Positions 1 to 8,563 of a DNA stretch of 64,000 nucleotides are shown piece after piece. The stretch lies in assembly GCF_900102175.1 (NCBI RefSeq), contig NZ_FNKN01000001.1:1054001-1118000 (forward strand). Direction: 5' to 3'. The stretch comes from Microbacterium sp. cf332 (GTDB lineage Bacteria > Actinomycetota > Actinomycetes > Actinomycetales > Microbacteriaceae). Numbering within the stretch: the first letter of the stretch is position 1; each line of letters opens with the position of its first letter. The notes below the pieces were generated by a model that saw only the letters and a list, made by a program, of their open reading frames with translations, was not told the origin of the DNA and searched no databases. Made by a program: the position numbers and the translations under genes.

Positions 1-633
1 GCCGACCGGGTGCGGGTGCGGCGGGGCGAGGTGCTGCTGGCTCCCGTCTCGTTCACGGCGTCCCCCGGCACCGTCACGCTGCTGGCCGGGCCGAGCGGCG
101 CCGGCAAGTCCAGCGTCTTCGCCGCCCTGCGGGGCGTCGCGGCGATCGACGGTGACATCACGCTCGACGGTGGGCCGCTGCCGCCGCCCGCGTCGTGGCT
201 GGCCTGGGCCGGTCAGGAGCCCGGCCTGATCGCGGGCACCGTCGCCGAGAACGTCGCCCTCGGCGCACCCCCGGCCGTGGCGGCGACCCCCGGGGGCGAT
301 GGTGTCTCCCGTGCGCTGGCGTCCGCCGGCGCCGCGGGCATCGATCCGTCCCTCGAGCTCGGCGTGCGCGGATCGGGTCTGTCCGGAGGGCAGGCTCAGC
401 GGGTCGCGGTCGCGCGCGCGCTCTTCCGGCACCGCATCGGGGGCGCGACGGTCGTGGCTCTCGACGAGCCGAGCGCCGCACTGGACGCCGAGACCGAGGA
501 CGCGCTCTGGCGCGGACTCCGGCGGCTCGCCGACGACGGCGCGACCGTGCTGCTGATCTCGCACCGGGAGTCGGCGCGCGCGATCGCCGACCAGCTCGTC
601 GAGATCCGCCCCGTCTCGGAGGTGCCGGCATGA
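1..633 (+). CDS. cydD: CydD, C-terminal ATPase domain of the CydDC exporter (5' end outside window)
   Basis: The reading frame is open from the first base, so this is the C-terminal 210 residues of a longer protein. It carries a complete ABC nucleotide-binding domain: Walker A GPSGAGKSS near visible residue 30, signature LSGGQAQRVAVARAL, Walker B VVALDEPSAALD and a switch histidine in LLISHRES. Its stop overlaps the cydC start as ATGA at 630-633, which indicates translational coupling. CydDC is an inner-membrane heterodimer that exports cysteine or glutathione and is needed for assembly of cytochrome bd oxidase. Assignment as CydD rather than another ABC half-transporter rests mainly on the coupled CydC-like partner. 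Confidence 0.85.
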   Translation, partial: ADRVRVRRGEVLLAPVSFTASPGTVTLLAGPSGAGKSSVFAALRGVAAIDGDITLDGGPLPPPASWLAWAGQEPGLIAGTVAENVALGAPPAVAATPGGDGVSRALASAGAAGIDPSLELGVRGSGLSGGQAQRVAVARALFRHRIGGATVVALDEPSAALDAETEDALWRGLRRLADDGATVLLISHRESARAIADQLVEIRPVSEVPA

Positions 634-2291
634 CCACGACGACGGATGTGCTGCGCGGTGCGATGCCGGCGCCGCGCCGGTTCTGGCCGGCACTGGCAAC
701 CGGATTCGCCACCGAGGCGTCGGCGGTCGCGTTGCTGGCGTGCAGCGCCTGGCTCATCGTCCGCGCGAGCGAGCAGCCGGCCGTCATGTACGTGATGGCC
801 GCGGTGGTCGGCGTCCGGGCGTTCGCGATCGCACGCGCCGTCTTCCGGTACCTCGAACGGCTCACCTCGCATGATGCAGCCCTGCGCCAACTCGCCGCGA
901 CGCGGACGGACCTCGTGCGCCGGCTCATCCCCCTCGCACCCGACGGTCTGGGACGCGTGCGACGGGGGTCCGCCCTCTCGACGCTCGTCGACGACGTCGA
1001 CGACCTCCAGAACCTGCCGCTGCGGGTGGTCGAGCCGCTCGTCGCCTCGGCCACCGTGGCGCTCGCCTCGGTCGTCTTCGTCGCGTTCGTGTCGTGGCCC
1101 GCCGCACTGACACTGCTCGCCTGCCTCGTCGTCGCAGCCGTCGCCGCGACCGGGTGGGGCTGGGTCGCGGGGGCTCGCGCCGAGAGCACCATCGCGCCGC
1201 TGCGGGGGCGGCTCGCCGATGCCGTGTCCGATCACCTCGGCAGCCTCGACGTGCTGCTGGCGTTCGGCGCGGAGGAGCAGAGCCGACGCCGCATCGAGGC
1301 GGCGGACGCCGCGCTCCGCCGCGCGGTGGTGCGGCGCGCCGGGGCACAGGCGGGCAGCACCGCGATCGTGTCTCTCGCCGCCGGCGCCGCGTCGATCCTC
1401 GCTCTCACGGTGACCGCTCCCGACGTCGCCACCCTGGGCGGCCCGTGGCTCGCGGTCGCCGTGCTCGTGCCCATGGCGGTGTTCGAGGTGTTCCAGACTG
1501 TTCCCCTCGCAGCCGCGTCGTGGCGTCAGGTCCGCGCATCGGCCACTCGCATCGCCGAGACCGTGCCGAGCGGCATCCCGCATGGCCTCGTGGAGGATGC
1601 CGTCGCGGCGACCGGAGTCGCGCCGGCCCTCGGCGACGGTCTGCACCTGCGCGACGTGTCGGTCGCCTGGCCGGGCGCCGAGCGGCCCGCCCTCGTCGAC
1701 ATCGACCTCGACGTGCGGCCGGGTGAGCGCGTCCTCGTCGTGGGGACGAGCGGAGCAGGGAAGTCGACCCTCGCCCATGCCCTCGTCCGCTTCCTCGACG
1801 TCGGGGGCACGTACCGCATCGGCGACGCAGACGTCCGAGATCTCGCTGCCGATGACGTCCGCCTGACGGTGGGACTGTGCGAGCAGGACCCGATGCTCTT
1901 CGACGAAGACATCCGACAGAACCTGCTGTTCGCCCGCGACACCGCGACCGACGCCGACCTCGTCGCGGTGCTCGGGCGCGTGGGTCTGGGTGGGTGGCTG
2001 CGCGAGCGAGGCGGCCTCGACGCGCGCGTCGGCGAGCACGGCGCCCTCGTCTCGGGCGGTCAGGCGCAGCGCATCGCGCTCGCGCGCGCCCTGCTGCACG
2101 ACTTTCCCGTTCTCGTGCTCGACGAGCCGACGGCCGGGGTCGACCCCGCCGCGTCCGATGCGCTGCTCCGAGACCTGCTCGGCGCCGTCGACGGCGACCG
2201 GGCCGTCGTGCTGATCTCGCACGTGCGTGTACCCGAGGCGTTGGTCGATCGCACGGTGCGCATCTCGGATGGCCGCCTGCTCGACGGCTGA
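630..2291 (+). CDS. cydC: CydC, membrane-ATPase subunit of the cytochrome bd assembly exporter
   Basis: This 553-residue protein has an N-terminal six-helix ABC exporter domain (about residues 15-310) followed by a nucleotide-binding domain. Walker A GTSGAGKST lies near residue 371, the signature VSGGQAQRIALARAL near 473 and Walker B VLVLDEPTAGVD near 495. The ATG at 630 overlaps the upstream stop and is the only sensible start, although the frame stays open further upstream. The length matches CydC. It would form the exporter with CydD. The next gene is convergent, so this ends the cyd operon. Confidence 0.88.
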   Translation: MTTTTDVLRGAMPAPRRFWPALATGFATEASAVALLACSAWLIVRASEQPAVMYVMAAVVGVRAFAIARAVFRYLERLTSHDAALRQLAATRTDLVRRLIPLAPDGLGRVRRGSALSTLVDDVDDLQNLPLRVVEPLVASATVALASVVFVAFVSWPAALTLLACLVVAAVAATGWGWVAGARAESTIAPLRGRLADAVSDHLGSLDVLLAFGAEEQSRRRIEAADAALRRAVVRRAGAQAGSTAIVSLAAGAASILALTVTAPDVATLGGPWLAVAVLVPMAVFEVFQTVPLAAASWRQVRASATRIAETVPSGIPHGLVEDAVAATGVAPALGDGLHLRDVSVAWPGAERPALVDIDLDVRPGERVLVVGTSGAGKSTLAHALVRFLDVGGTYRIGDADVRDLAADDVRLTVGLCEQDPMLFDEDIRQNLLFARDTATDADLVAVLGRVGLGGWLRERGGLDARVGEHGALVSGGQAQRIALARALLHDFPVLVLDEPTAGVDPAASDALLRDLLGAVDGDRAVVLISHVRVPEALVDRTVRISDGRLLDG

Positions 2292-2332
2292 GCAGCGGAC
2301 CGCCGGGGCGGACCACCGCTGGCCCGAAACCT

Positions 2333-2947
2333 TCAGCCGCGTCGGCGGGCGGTGTCGATGCCGAACGCCTGCACGCCCTTGGGCGAGGGCAGACGCTCGA
2401 AGCCCAGCCGGTCGTAGAAGGCGAGCGCGCCGGCGTTCCCGGCTGCGGCGACCAGGTGCAGGCGCGGCACTCCCCCCTCGGCGAGACGGTCGAGCAGCTG
2501 CGCGATGAGCCGTCTCCCCCAGCCCTGCCCCTGGGCCTCCGGCAGCAGGTCGATGTGCAGGTGGGCGGGGTACTCGCGCGCCCACGGCTCGGCTCCCGCG
2601 CGCCGACCGTAGGCGTAGCGCAACGTCCCCGCCTGCCGCGAATCGTCGTCGGGCCGGGGCTCGGGCCACCGCTCCGCGAAGCGCGGCCACCACTCCGACC
2701 GGAACCACTCCTCGAACACGTCGGTGTCGGGTGTCGCGACGACGTAGCCGATGGCGCGGTCGTCGTCGTCCGCGACGACGAAGGCGTGATCCGGATGCCG
2801 CTCGGCGTAGGGCCGGGCGAAGACCGCGCCCCAGATGTCGTCGTCGTCGAACAGCCCGGTGGCATCCGATCCGAAGTCGGCTGTCCGGAGACAGACGTCG
2901 GCCAGGGCGGCGTCGTCGTCGCGGCGCACGGGGCGCAGGTGTGGCAT
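2333..2947 (-). CDS. GNAT family N-acetyltransferase
   Basis: A 204-residue protein with the acetyl-CoA-binding loop QGQGWGR at residues 139-145 and a C-terminal AAGNAGALAFYDRLGF segment, both typical of GNAT enzymes. The stretch PAHLHIDLLPEAQGQG resembles the bacterial GNATs related to the acetyltransferase-like domain of eukaryotic O-GlcNAcase; this is a family-level resemblance and gives no substrate. The gene is convergent with cydC and only 36 bases downstream of the modC stop in the leftward direction of transcription reading order. The codon ATG follows a G run rather than a clear Shine-Dalgarno sequence. The acceptor molecule cannot be read from sequence. Confidence 0.75.
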   Translation of the reverse strand: MPHLRPVRRDDDAALADVCLRTADFGSDATGLFDDDDIWGAVFARPYAERHPDHAFVVADDDDRAIGYVVATPDTDVFEEWFRSEWWPRFAERWPEPRPDDDSRQAGTLRYAYGRRAGAEPWAREYPAHLHIDLLPEAQGQGWGRRLIAQLLDRLAEGGVPRLHLVAAAGNAGALAFYDRLGFERLPSPKGVQAFGIDTARRRG

Positions 2948-2983
2948 CCCCCCATCGTGCCACCCGAGGGGCGCCTGCCGCGA

Positions 2984-4045
2984 TCAGGCCCAGACGACGG
3001 CGGCGGTGGGCAGCGAGAGCCGGATGCTGTCGCCGGGTCTCAGGTCGGCGGCACGGTCCACAGGCAGATCGACGACGAGCGCCGGTCCGTCGACGAAGAC
3101 GCGCACCCCGCCGACGGTCGGCTCCAACCGGACGACGCGGGCCTCCCACGACACGTGGTCTCCGCCGTCGGCCGTGGCGGCGGTGTCGCGGGCCTGCGGG
3201 GGCAGCGGGTGCACGATGACCTCGCCGGGTCGGAACAGCGCGGCGGCCGCCGACGCCTCGTCACCCGCGCGGTCGAGCACGATGCCCCCCGCGGTCCATC
3301 GCCCGCCGTGGCTACGGCCCTCGACCCGATTGAGCCCGGCGATCGCCGCGCCGAACGCCGTCGTCGGGGCACGGAGCACCTCGCGGACCGTTCCGCGCTG
3401 CGTCACGGTCCCCGACTCGAGCACGACGAGTCGGTCGGCGGCGGCCGCCGCGTCGAGCGCGTCGTGGCTGACGAGCACCGCGGTGGTGCCCGCTGCGCGC
3501 ACCTGCTCGGCGAGCATGGTGCGCAGCGACGCCGCGGTCGCCGGGTCGAGCGCGGTGAAGGGCTCGTCGAGCAGGATGACACGGGGCCCGGCGGCGAGCG
3601 CCCGCGCGAGCGCGACGCGTTGCTGCTGCCCGCCGGAGAGGGCGCGGGGGTGCTGCCCCGCCGATCCGGCGAGGCCGACACGTTCGAGCCAGCCGTCGGC
3701 GACCGCGCGTGCGCGGCGGGCCGGCTCGCCCCGCGAGCGCAGACCGAAGGCGACGTTCTCGCGTGCCGACAGATGCGGGAAGAGACACGGATCCTGGCGC
3801 AGCAGGACGATTCCCCGCCGTTGCGGGGCGACCCGATGACCGGGGCTCGCCACCGTCTCGTCGTCGACGCGCACCGAGCCGGCCTCGAGCGGGACGAGCC
3901 CCGCGACGGCCTCCAGCAGCGTCGACTTGCCCGCACCGCTCGGGCCCATGACCGCAAGCACCTCGCCGGGTTCGACCACGATGTCGGCGGCGACGACGAC
4001 GTCGCGTCGTCGCACCCGCACGTCGACGGACAGCCGGGCGCTCAT
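2984..4045 (-). CDS. modC: ModC, molybdate ABC transporter ATP-binding protein
   Basis: This 353-residue protein powers molybdate import. Walker A GPSGAGKST is at residues 34-42, the signature LSGGQQQRVALARAL is in the middle and Walker B is VILLDEPFTALD. The last 60 or so residues form a TOBE-like oxyanion-binding region, typical of ModC. The ATG at 4045 overlaps the modB stop as ATGA, so translation is coupled. The frame remains open upstream, but that stretch is the shadow of modB. It is the last gene of the regulator-modA-modB-modC operon. Confidence 0.9.
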   Translation of the reverse strand: MSARLSVDVRVRRRDVVVAADIVVEPGEVLAVMGPSGAGKSTLLEAVAGLVPLEAGSVRVDDETVASPGHRVAPQRRGIVLLRQDPCLFPHLSARENVAFGLRSRGEPARRARAVADGWLERVGLAGSAGQHPRALSGGQQQRVALARALAAGPRVILLDEPFTALDPATAASLRTMLAEQVRAAGTTAVLVSHDALDAAAAADRLVVLESGTVTQRGTVREVLRAPTTAFGAAIAGLNRVEGRSHGGRWTAGGIVLDRAGDEASAAAALFRPGEVIVHPLPPQARDTAATADGGDHVSWEARVVRLEPTVGGVRVFVDGPALVVDLPVDRAADLRPGDSIRLSLPTAAVVWA

Positions 4046-4866
4046 CTCGCGCCTCCGGGACGCCACGCCCGCACGAGCAGCAGCACCGCGATCGCCGTGA
4101 CGAGGAGCAGCAGCGAGAGCGCGACGGCGGTCCCCTGCGACACCCCCGCCCCGTTGAAGGCCGTGTAGATCGCCAGGGGCATCGTCTGCGTCACGCCGGG
4201 CGCGTTGCCCGCGAACAACGCCGTCGCGCCGAACTCGCCGAGAGCGCGAGCGAAACAGAGCACGACTCCGGCGATGAGCCCCGGCGCGGCGAGCGGCAGC
4301 GTCACCCGCCAGAGGATGCGCCAACGCCCGGCTCCGAGTGCCGCAGCCGCCTGCTCGTAGCGCACACCCGTCGCCCGCAGCGCGCCCTCGAGCGCGAGCA
4401 CCAGGAAGGGCAGCGCGACGAAGGCCTGGGCCAGGACGACCGCGGCCGTGGTGAAGGGCACACGGATGCCGACCTCGCCGAGAGCGGTGCCGAGCCATCC
4501 GGTGCGACCGAACAGGAACAGCAGCGCGACGCCGCCGACCATGGGCGGCAGCACGAGGGGCACCGTCACGACGGCGCGCAGGACCGCGGCGCTCCGTGGG
4601 CCGGCACGGGCGATCGTGAGGGCCAGGGGCACGCCGAGCAGGATGCAGAGCGCGGTGGCCGCGACCGCCGTCTGGAGTGAGAGCGCGAGCGCCGACACGG
4701 CCTGGGGCGACGTGATGTCGGCCCACACGGTCGCGACGTCGAGGCGCCCGACGAGGGCGGAGAGGGGCACCACCAGCAGTGCGAGGCCGACGACGGCCGG
4801 CACGATGAGCACGCGCGGCAGGTAGCCCTGCTCGGTGCGCACGCGGTCCGCGACGCCGTCGGTCAC
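4042..4866 (-). CDS. modB: ModB, molybdate ABC transporter permease
   Basis: A 274-residue, strongly hydrophobic protein with about five or six membrane segments. The EAA-type loop that contacts ModC is visible around EQAAAALGAGRWRILW. The GTG start at 4866 shares bases with the modA stop (GTGA), which explains why no separate ribosome-binding site is seen; longer in-frame starts lie inside modA and are unlikely. It passes molybdate delivered by ModA across the membrane. Confidence 0.9.
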   Translation of the reverse strand: MTDGVADRVRTEQGYLPRVLIVPAVVGLALLVVPLSALVGRLDVATVWADITSPQAVSALALSLQTAVAATALCILLGVPLALTIARAGPRSAAVLRAVVTVPLVLPPMVGGVALLFLFGRTGWLGTALGEVGIRVPFTTAAVVLAQAFVALPFLVLALEGALRATGVRYEQAAAALGAGRWRILWRVTLPLAAPGLIAGVVLCFARALGEFGATALFAGNAPGVTQTMPLAIYTAFNGAGVSQGTAVALSLLLLVTAIAVLLLVRAWRPGGAR

Positions 4867-5681
4867 GGCGCGCCGAAGCCCCGCTGATCGAGCACGGCAC
4901 GGCCCTCGTCCGACAGGACGAAGGCGACGAACGCGGCCGCGGCCTCGGGCGACCGGGCCGCGGTCAGAGCCGCGATGGGATAGCGGTTGACGACGGCATC
5001 GGCTCCGGGCGTCTCGACGGCATCGACCTCGTCGGTCGTGGCGGCGTCGGTGACGTAGACGAGCCCCGCATCGGCCTCGCCGCTCGTGACCTTCGTGAGC
5101 ACCGCCGTCACGTTCTGCTCGTAGCTGTCGACGCTCGGCGTGACCCCGGCGTTCTCGAGCAGCGTGGTCGAGGCCGCGCCGCACGGCACCTCGGCCGCGC
5201 ACAGCACCACCGTGCGGTCGGCGTCGGCGAGGTCGGCGAGACCCGTGATGCCCGCCGGGTTGCCGGCGGGGACGACGATCGTGAGCCGGTTCGTCGCGAA
5301 CAGCTGGGGCGAGGCGGTGAGCCCGGCGTCGACGACCTTCTGCATGTTGGCCTCGTCCGCCGACGCGAAGACGTCGGCGGGTGCGCCCTCGATGAGCTGG
5401 GTCGCGAGGGTCGACGACCCGTCGTAGCTGATCGGAGCGACGGAGACCGAGGGATGGCGCTGCTCGAACTGCGTCGCGAGCTCGTCGAAACCGTCCTTGA
5501 GCGACGCCGCGGCGAACACGTTGACCTCACCCGAGACGTCGGGCTCGGGGCTGCCGGGCCCCGTGACCACGGCGCCCGGGGTCGCGTCGGCACCGATGTC
5601 GGGCCCGCCTCCCGCGGCGCAGCCGGTGACGACGAGGAGCGCAGCGGCGAGCGCGGCGAACGAGAGGGGGTGGCGACGCAT
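4863..5681 (-). CDS. modA: ModA, molybdate-binding lipoprotein
   Basis: A 272-residue extracellular solute-binding protein. It has a signal peptide with lipobox VVTGC, cleaved at Cys21, then an Ala/Gly/Pro-rich linker. The ModA fold begins with VNVFAAASLKDGFDEL and includes GAPADVFASADEANM, the usual oxyanion-pocket motif region. The C-terminal AFVAFVLSDEGRAVL segment is typical of the family. It starts 6 bases after the regulator stop, so both are in one transcript. Tungstate may also be bound; the sequence does not separate the two. Confidence 0.92.
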   Translation of the reverse strand: MRRHPLSFAALAAALLVVTGCAAGGGPDIGADATPGAVVTGPGSPEPDVSGEVNVFAAASLKDGFDELATQFEQRHPSVSVAPISYDGSSTLATQLIEGAPADVFASADEANMQKVVDAGLTASPQLFATNRLTIVVPAGNPAGITGLADLADADRTVVLCAAEVPCGAASTTLLENAGVTPSVDSYEQNVTAVLTKVTSGEADAGLVYVTDAATTDEVDAVETPGADAVVNRYPIAALTAARSPEAAAAFVAFVLSDEGRAVLDQRGFGAP

Positions 5682-5687
5682 CCTGGT

Positions 5688-6080
5688 TCAGTCCTTCGGT
5701 GTCTCGACGACGACGGTGGTGGCCTTCACGACGGCGACGGCGAGGGATCCCGGTTCGAGCCCCAGTTCGCGGGCCGCTTCGGCCGACATCAGCGACACGA
5801 CCCGATGCGGGCCGGACTGCACGTCGACCTGCGCCATCACGCCGTCGATCTGCACGCGCGTGACGAGGCCGACGAATCGGTTGCGGGCGCTCGAGAGCCG
5901 ATCGGACGGGTCGGCCGCGGCGGTGGCGAGATCCACGGCGTGGGCTGCGAGCGCGTCTCCGGGAACGCGCGCCGGGCTGCCGTCGGTCACGGGCAGGACG
6001 CCCTGATCGATCCATCGGCGCACGGTGTCGTCGCTGACGCCGAGCAGGCGGGCGGCTTCGGAGATTCGGTACGCGCTCAT
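5688..6080 (-). CDS. HTH-TOBE molybdate-responsive regulator, first gene of the mod operon
   Basis: A 130-residue protein. Residues 1-55 form a MerR/excisionase-like helix-turn-helix (AARLLGVSDDTVRRWIDQG). Residues 65-130 form one TOBE/Mop domain that binds molybdate (RNRFVGLVTRVQIDG to AVAVVKATTVVVETP). This architecture differs from ModE, which has a winged helix and two Mop domains. It lies 6 bases upstream of modA and divergent from the ThiF gene, so it most likely senses molybdate and controls mod and cofactor genes. A palindrome just upstream is the natural operator candidate. Confidence 0.82.
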   Translation of the reverse strand: MSAYRISEAARLLGVSDDTVRRWIDQGVLPVTDGSPARVPGDALAAHAVDLATAAADPSDRLSSARNRFVGLVTRVQIDGVMAQVDVQSGPHRVVSLMSAEAARELGLEPGSLAVAVVKATTVVVETPKD

Positions 6081-6086
6081 GAAGCG

Positions 6087-6107
6087 AACATACCCGCAGA
6101 TGCGGGT
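6087..6107 (-). promoter_or_regulatory. Leaderless promoter and palindromic operator for the mod operon
   Basis: On the minus strand a TATGTT box (6087-6092) sits exactly 6 bases before the ATG at 6080, so the transcript would begin at or next to the start codon. Directly upstream, 6092-6107 is a perfect inverted repeat ACCCGCA-GA-TGCGGGT that covers the promoter spacer. A repressor bound there would block polymerase. No good -35 is visible. That the adjacent HTH-TOBE protein binds it is inference from position. Confidence 0.6.
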
Positions 6108-6187
6108 GTGGTGGCCGATTTTCTCCGATGAAGCGGTTGTCGACCGCGGAACGTCCGTTCACGACCCTGCCGTGTCCGACGCGCGTC

Positions 6188-6193
6188 TAGCCT
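6188..6193 (+). promoter_or_regulatory. -10 box for the cofactor operon (leaderless)
   Basis: TAGCCT lies 6 bases before the ATG at 6200 and there is no Shine-Dalgarno sequence, which fits a leaderless mRNA. The -35 region is not convincing. Confidence 0.5.
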
Positions 6194-6199
6194 GATCCC

Positions 6200-7303
6200 A
6201 TGAGCGTCGCACCCCTCGTGGCCCCGGCTGCATCCCTCTCCGACCGCGAGCGCGAGCGTACCGCCCGGCACGCCGTGCTCGCGGGCCTCGGAGACGAGGG
6301 CCAGCGTCGTCTCGCAGCGGCACGGGTCGCCGTCGTTGGAGCGGGCGGCCTGGGTTCTCCCGTGATCCTCGCGTTGGCCGCGGCCGGCGTCGGCGAGATC
6401 ACCGTCATCGACGACGACGTCGTCGAGTACGCGAACCTGCAGCGCCAGGTCATCCATCGGGTCGACGACGTCGGGACGGCCAAGGTCGACTCCGCGGTCC
6501 GGGCCGCCGCCGCCCTGTCGCCGGAGACTCGCGTGCACGTCCGGCGCGAGCGGCTCGACCGCGGGAACGCTCTGCGGCTGCTGTCGGGATGCGACCTCGT
6601 GGTCGACGGCACCGACACCTTCGCGACCCGCACCGACGTCGCGGCCGCGTGCGACGAGCTCGGGGTGCCGCTCGTGTGGGGCGTCATCCAGGAGTTCCAC
6701 GCGCAGGTGACCGTCTTCTGGACGTCTCCGCCCGCGGGCACGCCCGCCGTCGGCCTCCGCGACCTCTACCCCGCGGGCAGCGCGGGCGACCTGCCCACGT
6801 GCGCCGAGGTCGGTGTGCTCGGATCGCTGTGCATCACCGTGGGCGGGATGCTCGCGACCGAGGCGATCAAGCTCATCGCCGGCATCGGCGAGCCGCTCCT
6901 CGGTCGCGTCGTCGTGATCGACGCCCTCGCCGGGACTCAGCACGAAGTGCCGCTTCGCGCCGCGGCGACTCCTGCGTCCGCGCCCGCCTCGGCGCGACCG
7001 CCGACACCGCCGCCCGCGCCGCCGGCACCCGAGGTGGATCTCGAGGGACTGCGCGCCGCGCAGCGCTCCGGAGCACTCGTCCTCGATGTCCGCGAACCGC
7101 ACGAGACGGCTGCGGGCGTGCTCCCAGGCTCCGTGCTGCTGCCCTTGGCCGACGTCCTGGCCGACCCGGGCCGGGTCGCCGGCGATCGGGTCGTGGTGGT
7201 CTGCGCTCACGGCATCCGCGCCCACCGCGCCGCGGAGGCCCTGCGCCGCCACGGCGTGGCGGCGTCCGTGCTCGCCGGCGGCCTGGCGGAGTGGACACCG
7301 TGA
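6200..7303 (+). CDS. ThiF/MoeB-type adenylyltransferase fused to a rhodanese domain
   Basis: A 367-residue protein. Residues about 10-245 are a ThiF/MoeB/HesA E1-like fold with nucleotide loop VVGAGGLGS, the DLVVDGTDTFATR region and a candidate active cysteine in LPTCAEVGVLG. Residues about 275-367 are a rhodanese domain with catalytic loop VCAHGIRAH. It should adenylate the C-terminal Gly-Gly of the MoaD-like protein encoded 1.7 kb downstream and supply sulfur to it. The two CxxC pairs that hold zinc in E. coli MoeB are not visible. The stop overlaps the moeA start (GTGA). Confidence 0.85.
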   Translation: MSVAPLVAPAASLSDRERERTARHAVLAGLGDEGQRRLAAARVAVVGAGGLGSPVILALAAAGVGEITVIDDDVVEYANLQRQVIHRVDDVGTAKVDSAVRAAAALSPETRVHVRRERLDRGNALRLLSGCDLVVDGTDTFATRTDVAAACDELGVPLVWGVIQEFHAQVTVFWTSPPAGTPAVGLRDLYPAGSAGDLPTCAEVGVLGSLCITVGGMLATEAIKLIAGIGEPLLGRVVVIDALAGTQHEVPLRAAATPASAPASARPPTPPPAPPAPEVDLEGLRAAQRSGALVLDVREPHETAAGVLPGSVLLPLADVLADPGRVAGDRVVVVCAHGIRAHRAAEALRRHGVAASVLAGGLAEWTP

Positions 7304-8559
7304 GCGGTTCGGGCGGCGGTCTGCGCACCGTCGAGGAGCAGCTCGCCGACGTCCTCACCGCCGTAAGGCCCCTCGCCACGCGTGCCGTCGCCCTGTCGGA
7401 AGCGGCGGGGGCGACCCTGCGCGATCCGGCCGTCGCGCGCGGGGGCATCCCCGATTTCGACAACTCCGCGATGGACGGATTCGCCGTCCGATTCGAGGAT
7501 GTCGCGACGGCGTCGGCCGACAGCCCCGTCGAGCTGACGGTGGTCGCGGACCTGCCGGCAGGCAGTCCCGACGATCCGGGCCTGCGTCCGGGCGAGGCCA
7601 TCAGGATCATGACGGGGGCGATGGTGCCGACCGAGGCCGACACCATCGTGCCTTTCGAGGACACCGCCGGCGGTCTCGACGAGTCGCTCACGACGGCGCG
7701 GGTCGTCGCGGCTCCCGCCCGCCGCGGCGTGTTCGTGCGCCGCGCGCACGACGACATCCGTCCCGGTGACGTCGTCCTGGGCGCCGGGGCGCGTCTCGGT
7801 GCGCGCCAGCTCGCCGCGCTGGCCGCGGCCGACATCGCACGCGTCACGGTGTCGGAACGGCCGCGCGTCGTCGTCGTGTCGACGGGCAGCGAGCTCGTCG
7901 AACCGGGCGTCCCCCGTTCGCGGGGCCAGATCCCGGAGTCGAACGGACTGCTCCTCGAGGCACTCGTGCGCGAGGCCGGAGGCGTCGTGGTCCGGCGCGA
8001 ACGCGTCGACGACGGCGGCCCCGGGCTGCGACGCGTCCTCGATGAGACGACATCGGGCGATGCGCGAGCGGATGTCGTCATCACCTCCGGCGGCGTCAGC
8101 GCGGGTGCCTACGAGGTCGTGAAGACCGAGCTCGGGGGCGCACTGCGGTTCTCCCGCGTGTCGATGCAGCCCGGGAAGCCGCAGGCGTTCGGCGTCCTGC
8201 CCGCCGGCACGCTCGTGTTCGGCCTGCCCGGCAACCCGGTCAGCGCGGCCGTCTCCTTCGAGGTCTTCGTCCGTCCCGCCCTCCTCGCGCTGCAGGGCCG
8301 CGCCACGCTGGAGCGGCCCGCCCTGCGCCTTCCCGCTGCCGAATCGTGGCGCACACCGCCGGGGCGGCGGCAGTACCTCCCGGCCGTCATCGACCGCGGC
8401 GATCCCGCTCGGTGGTTCGTGCGACCCGCGACCCCGGGCGGTTCGGGCTCCCACCTGGCGGGCACTCTCGCCCTCGCCGAGGCGTATGCCGTCGTGCCCG
8501 CCGAGATCACGACGGTCGAGCCCGGCGACCTCGTCGACGTCCTCCTGCTGGGAGGATGA
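7300..8559 (+). CDS. moeA: MoeA, molybdopterin molybdenumtransferase
   Basis: A 419-residue enzyme that inserts molybdenum into adenylylated molybdopterin. Family motifs are clear: IPDFDNSAMDGFA near residue 50, VVSTGSELVEPG, the MoCF-domain ITSGGVSAGAYEVVK and GLPGNPVSAAVSFEVFVRP near residue 310. The GTG start at 7300 overlaps the previous stop. The length agrees with MoeA. GGAGG at 8551-8555, inside the end of this gene, serves as the ribosome-binding site of moaC. Confidence 0.93.
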   Translation: MSGSGGGLRTVEEQLADVLTAVRPLATRAVALSEAAGATLRDPAVARGGIPDFDNSAMDGFAVRFEDVATASADSPVELTVVADLPAGSPDDPGLRPGEAIRIMTGAMVPTEADTIVPFEDTAGGLDESLTTARVVAAPARRGVFVRRAHDDIRPGDVVLGAGARLGARQLAALAAADIARVTVSERPRVVVVSTGSELVEPGVPRSRGQIPESNGLLLEALVREAGGVVVRRERVDDGGPGLRRVLDETTSGDARADVVITSGGVSAGAYEVVKTELGGALRFSRVSMQPGKPQAFGVLPAGTLVFGLPGNPVSAAVSFEVFVRPALLALQGRATLERPALRLPAAESWRTPPGRRQYLPAVIDRGDPARWFVRPATPGGSGSHLAGTLALAEAYAVVPAEITTVEPGDLVDVLLLGG

Positions 8560-8563
8560 ACGC

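Noticed and set aside
195..629. Extended N-terminus for cydC
   Set aside because: This stretch is the out-of-frame shadow of cydD; the ATGA overlap at 630 gives the natural start.
396..3149. Very long minus-strand frame over cydDC and the GNAT gene
   Set aside because: It is antisense to clearly recognised genes and has low-complexity Arg/Ala-rich translation; such frames arise from GC-rich third positions.
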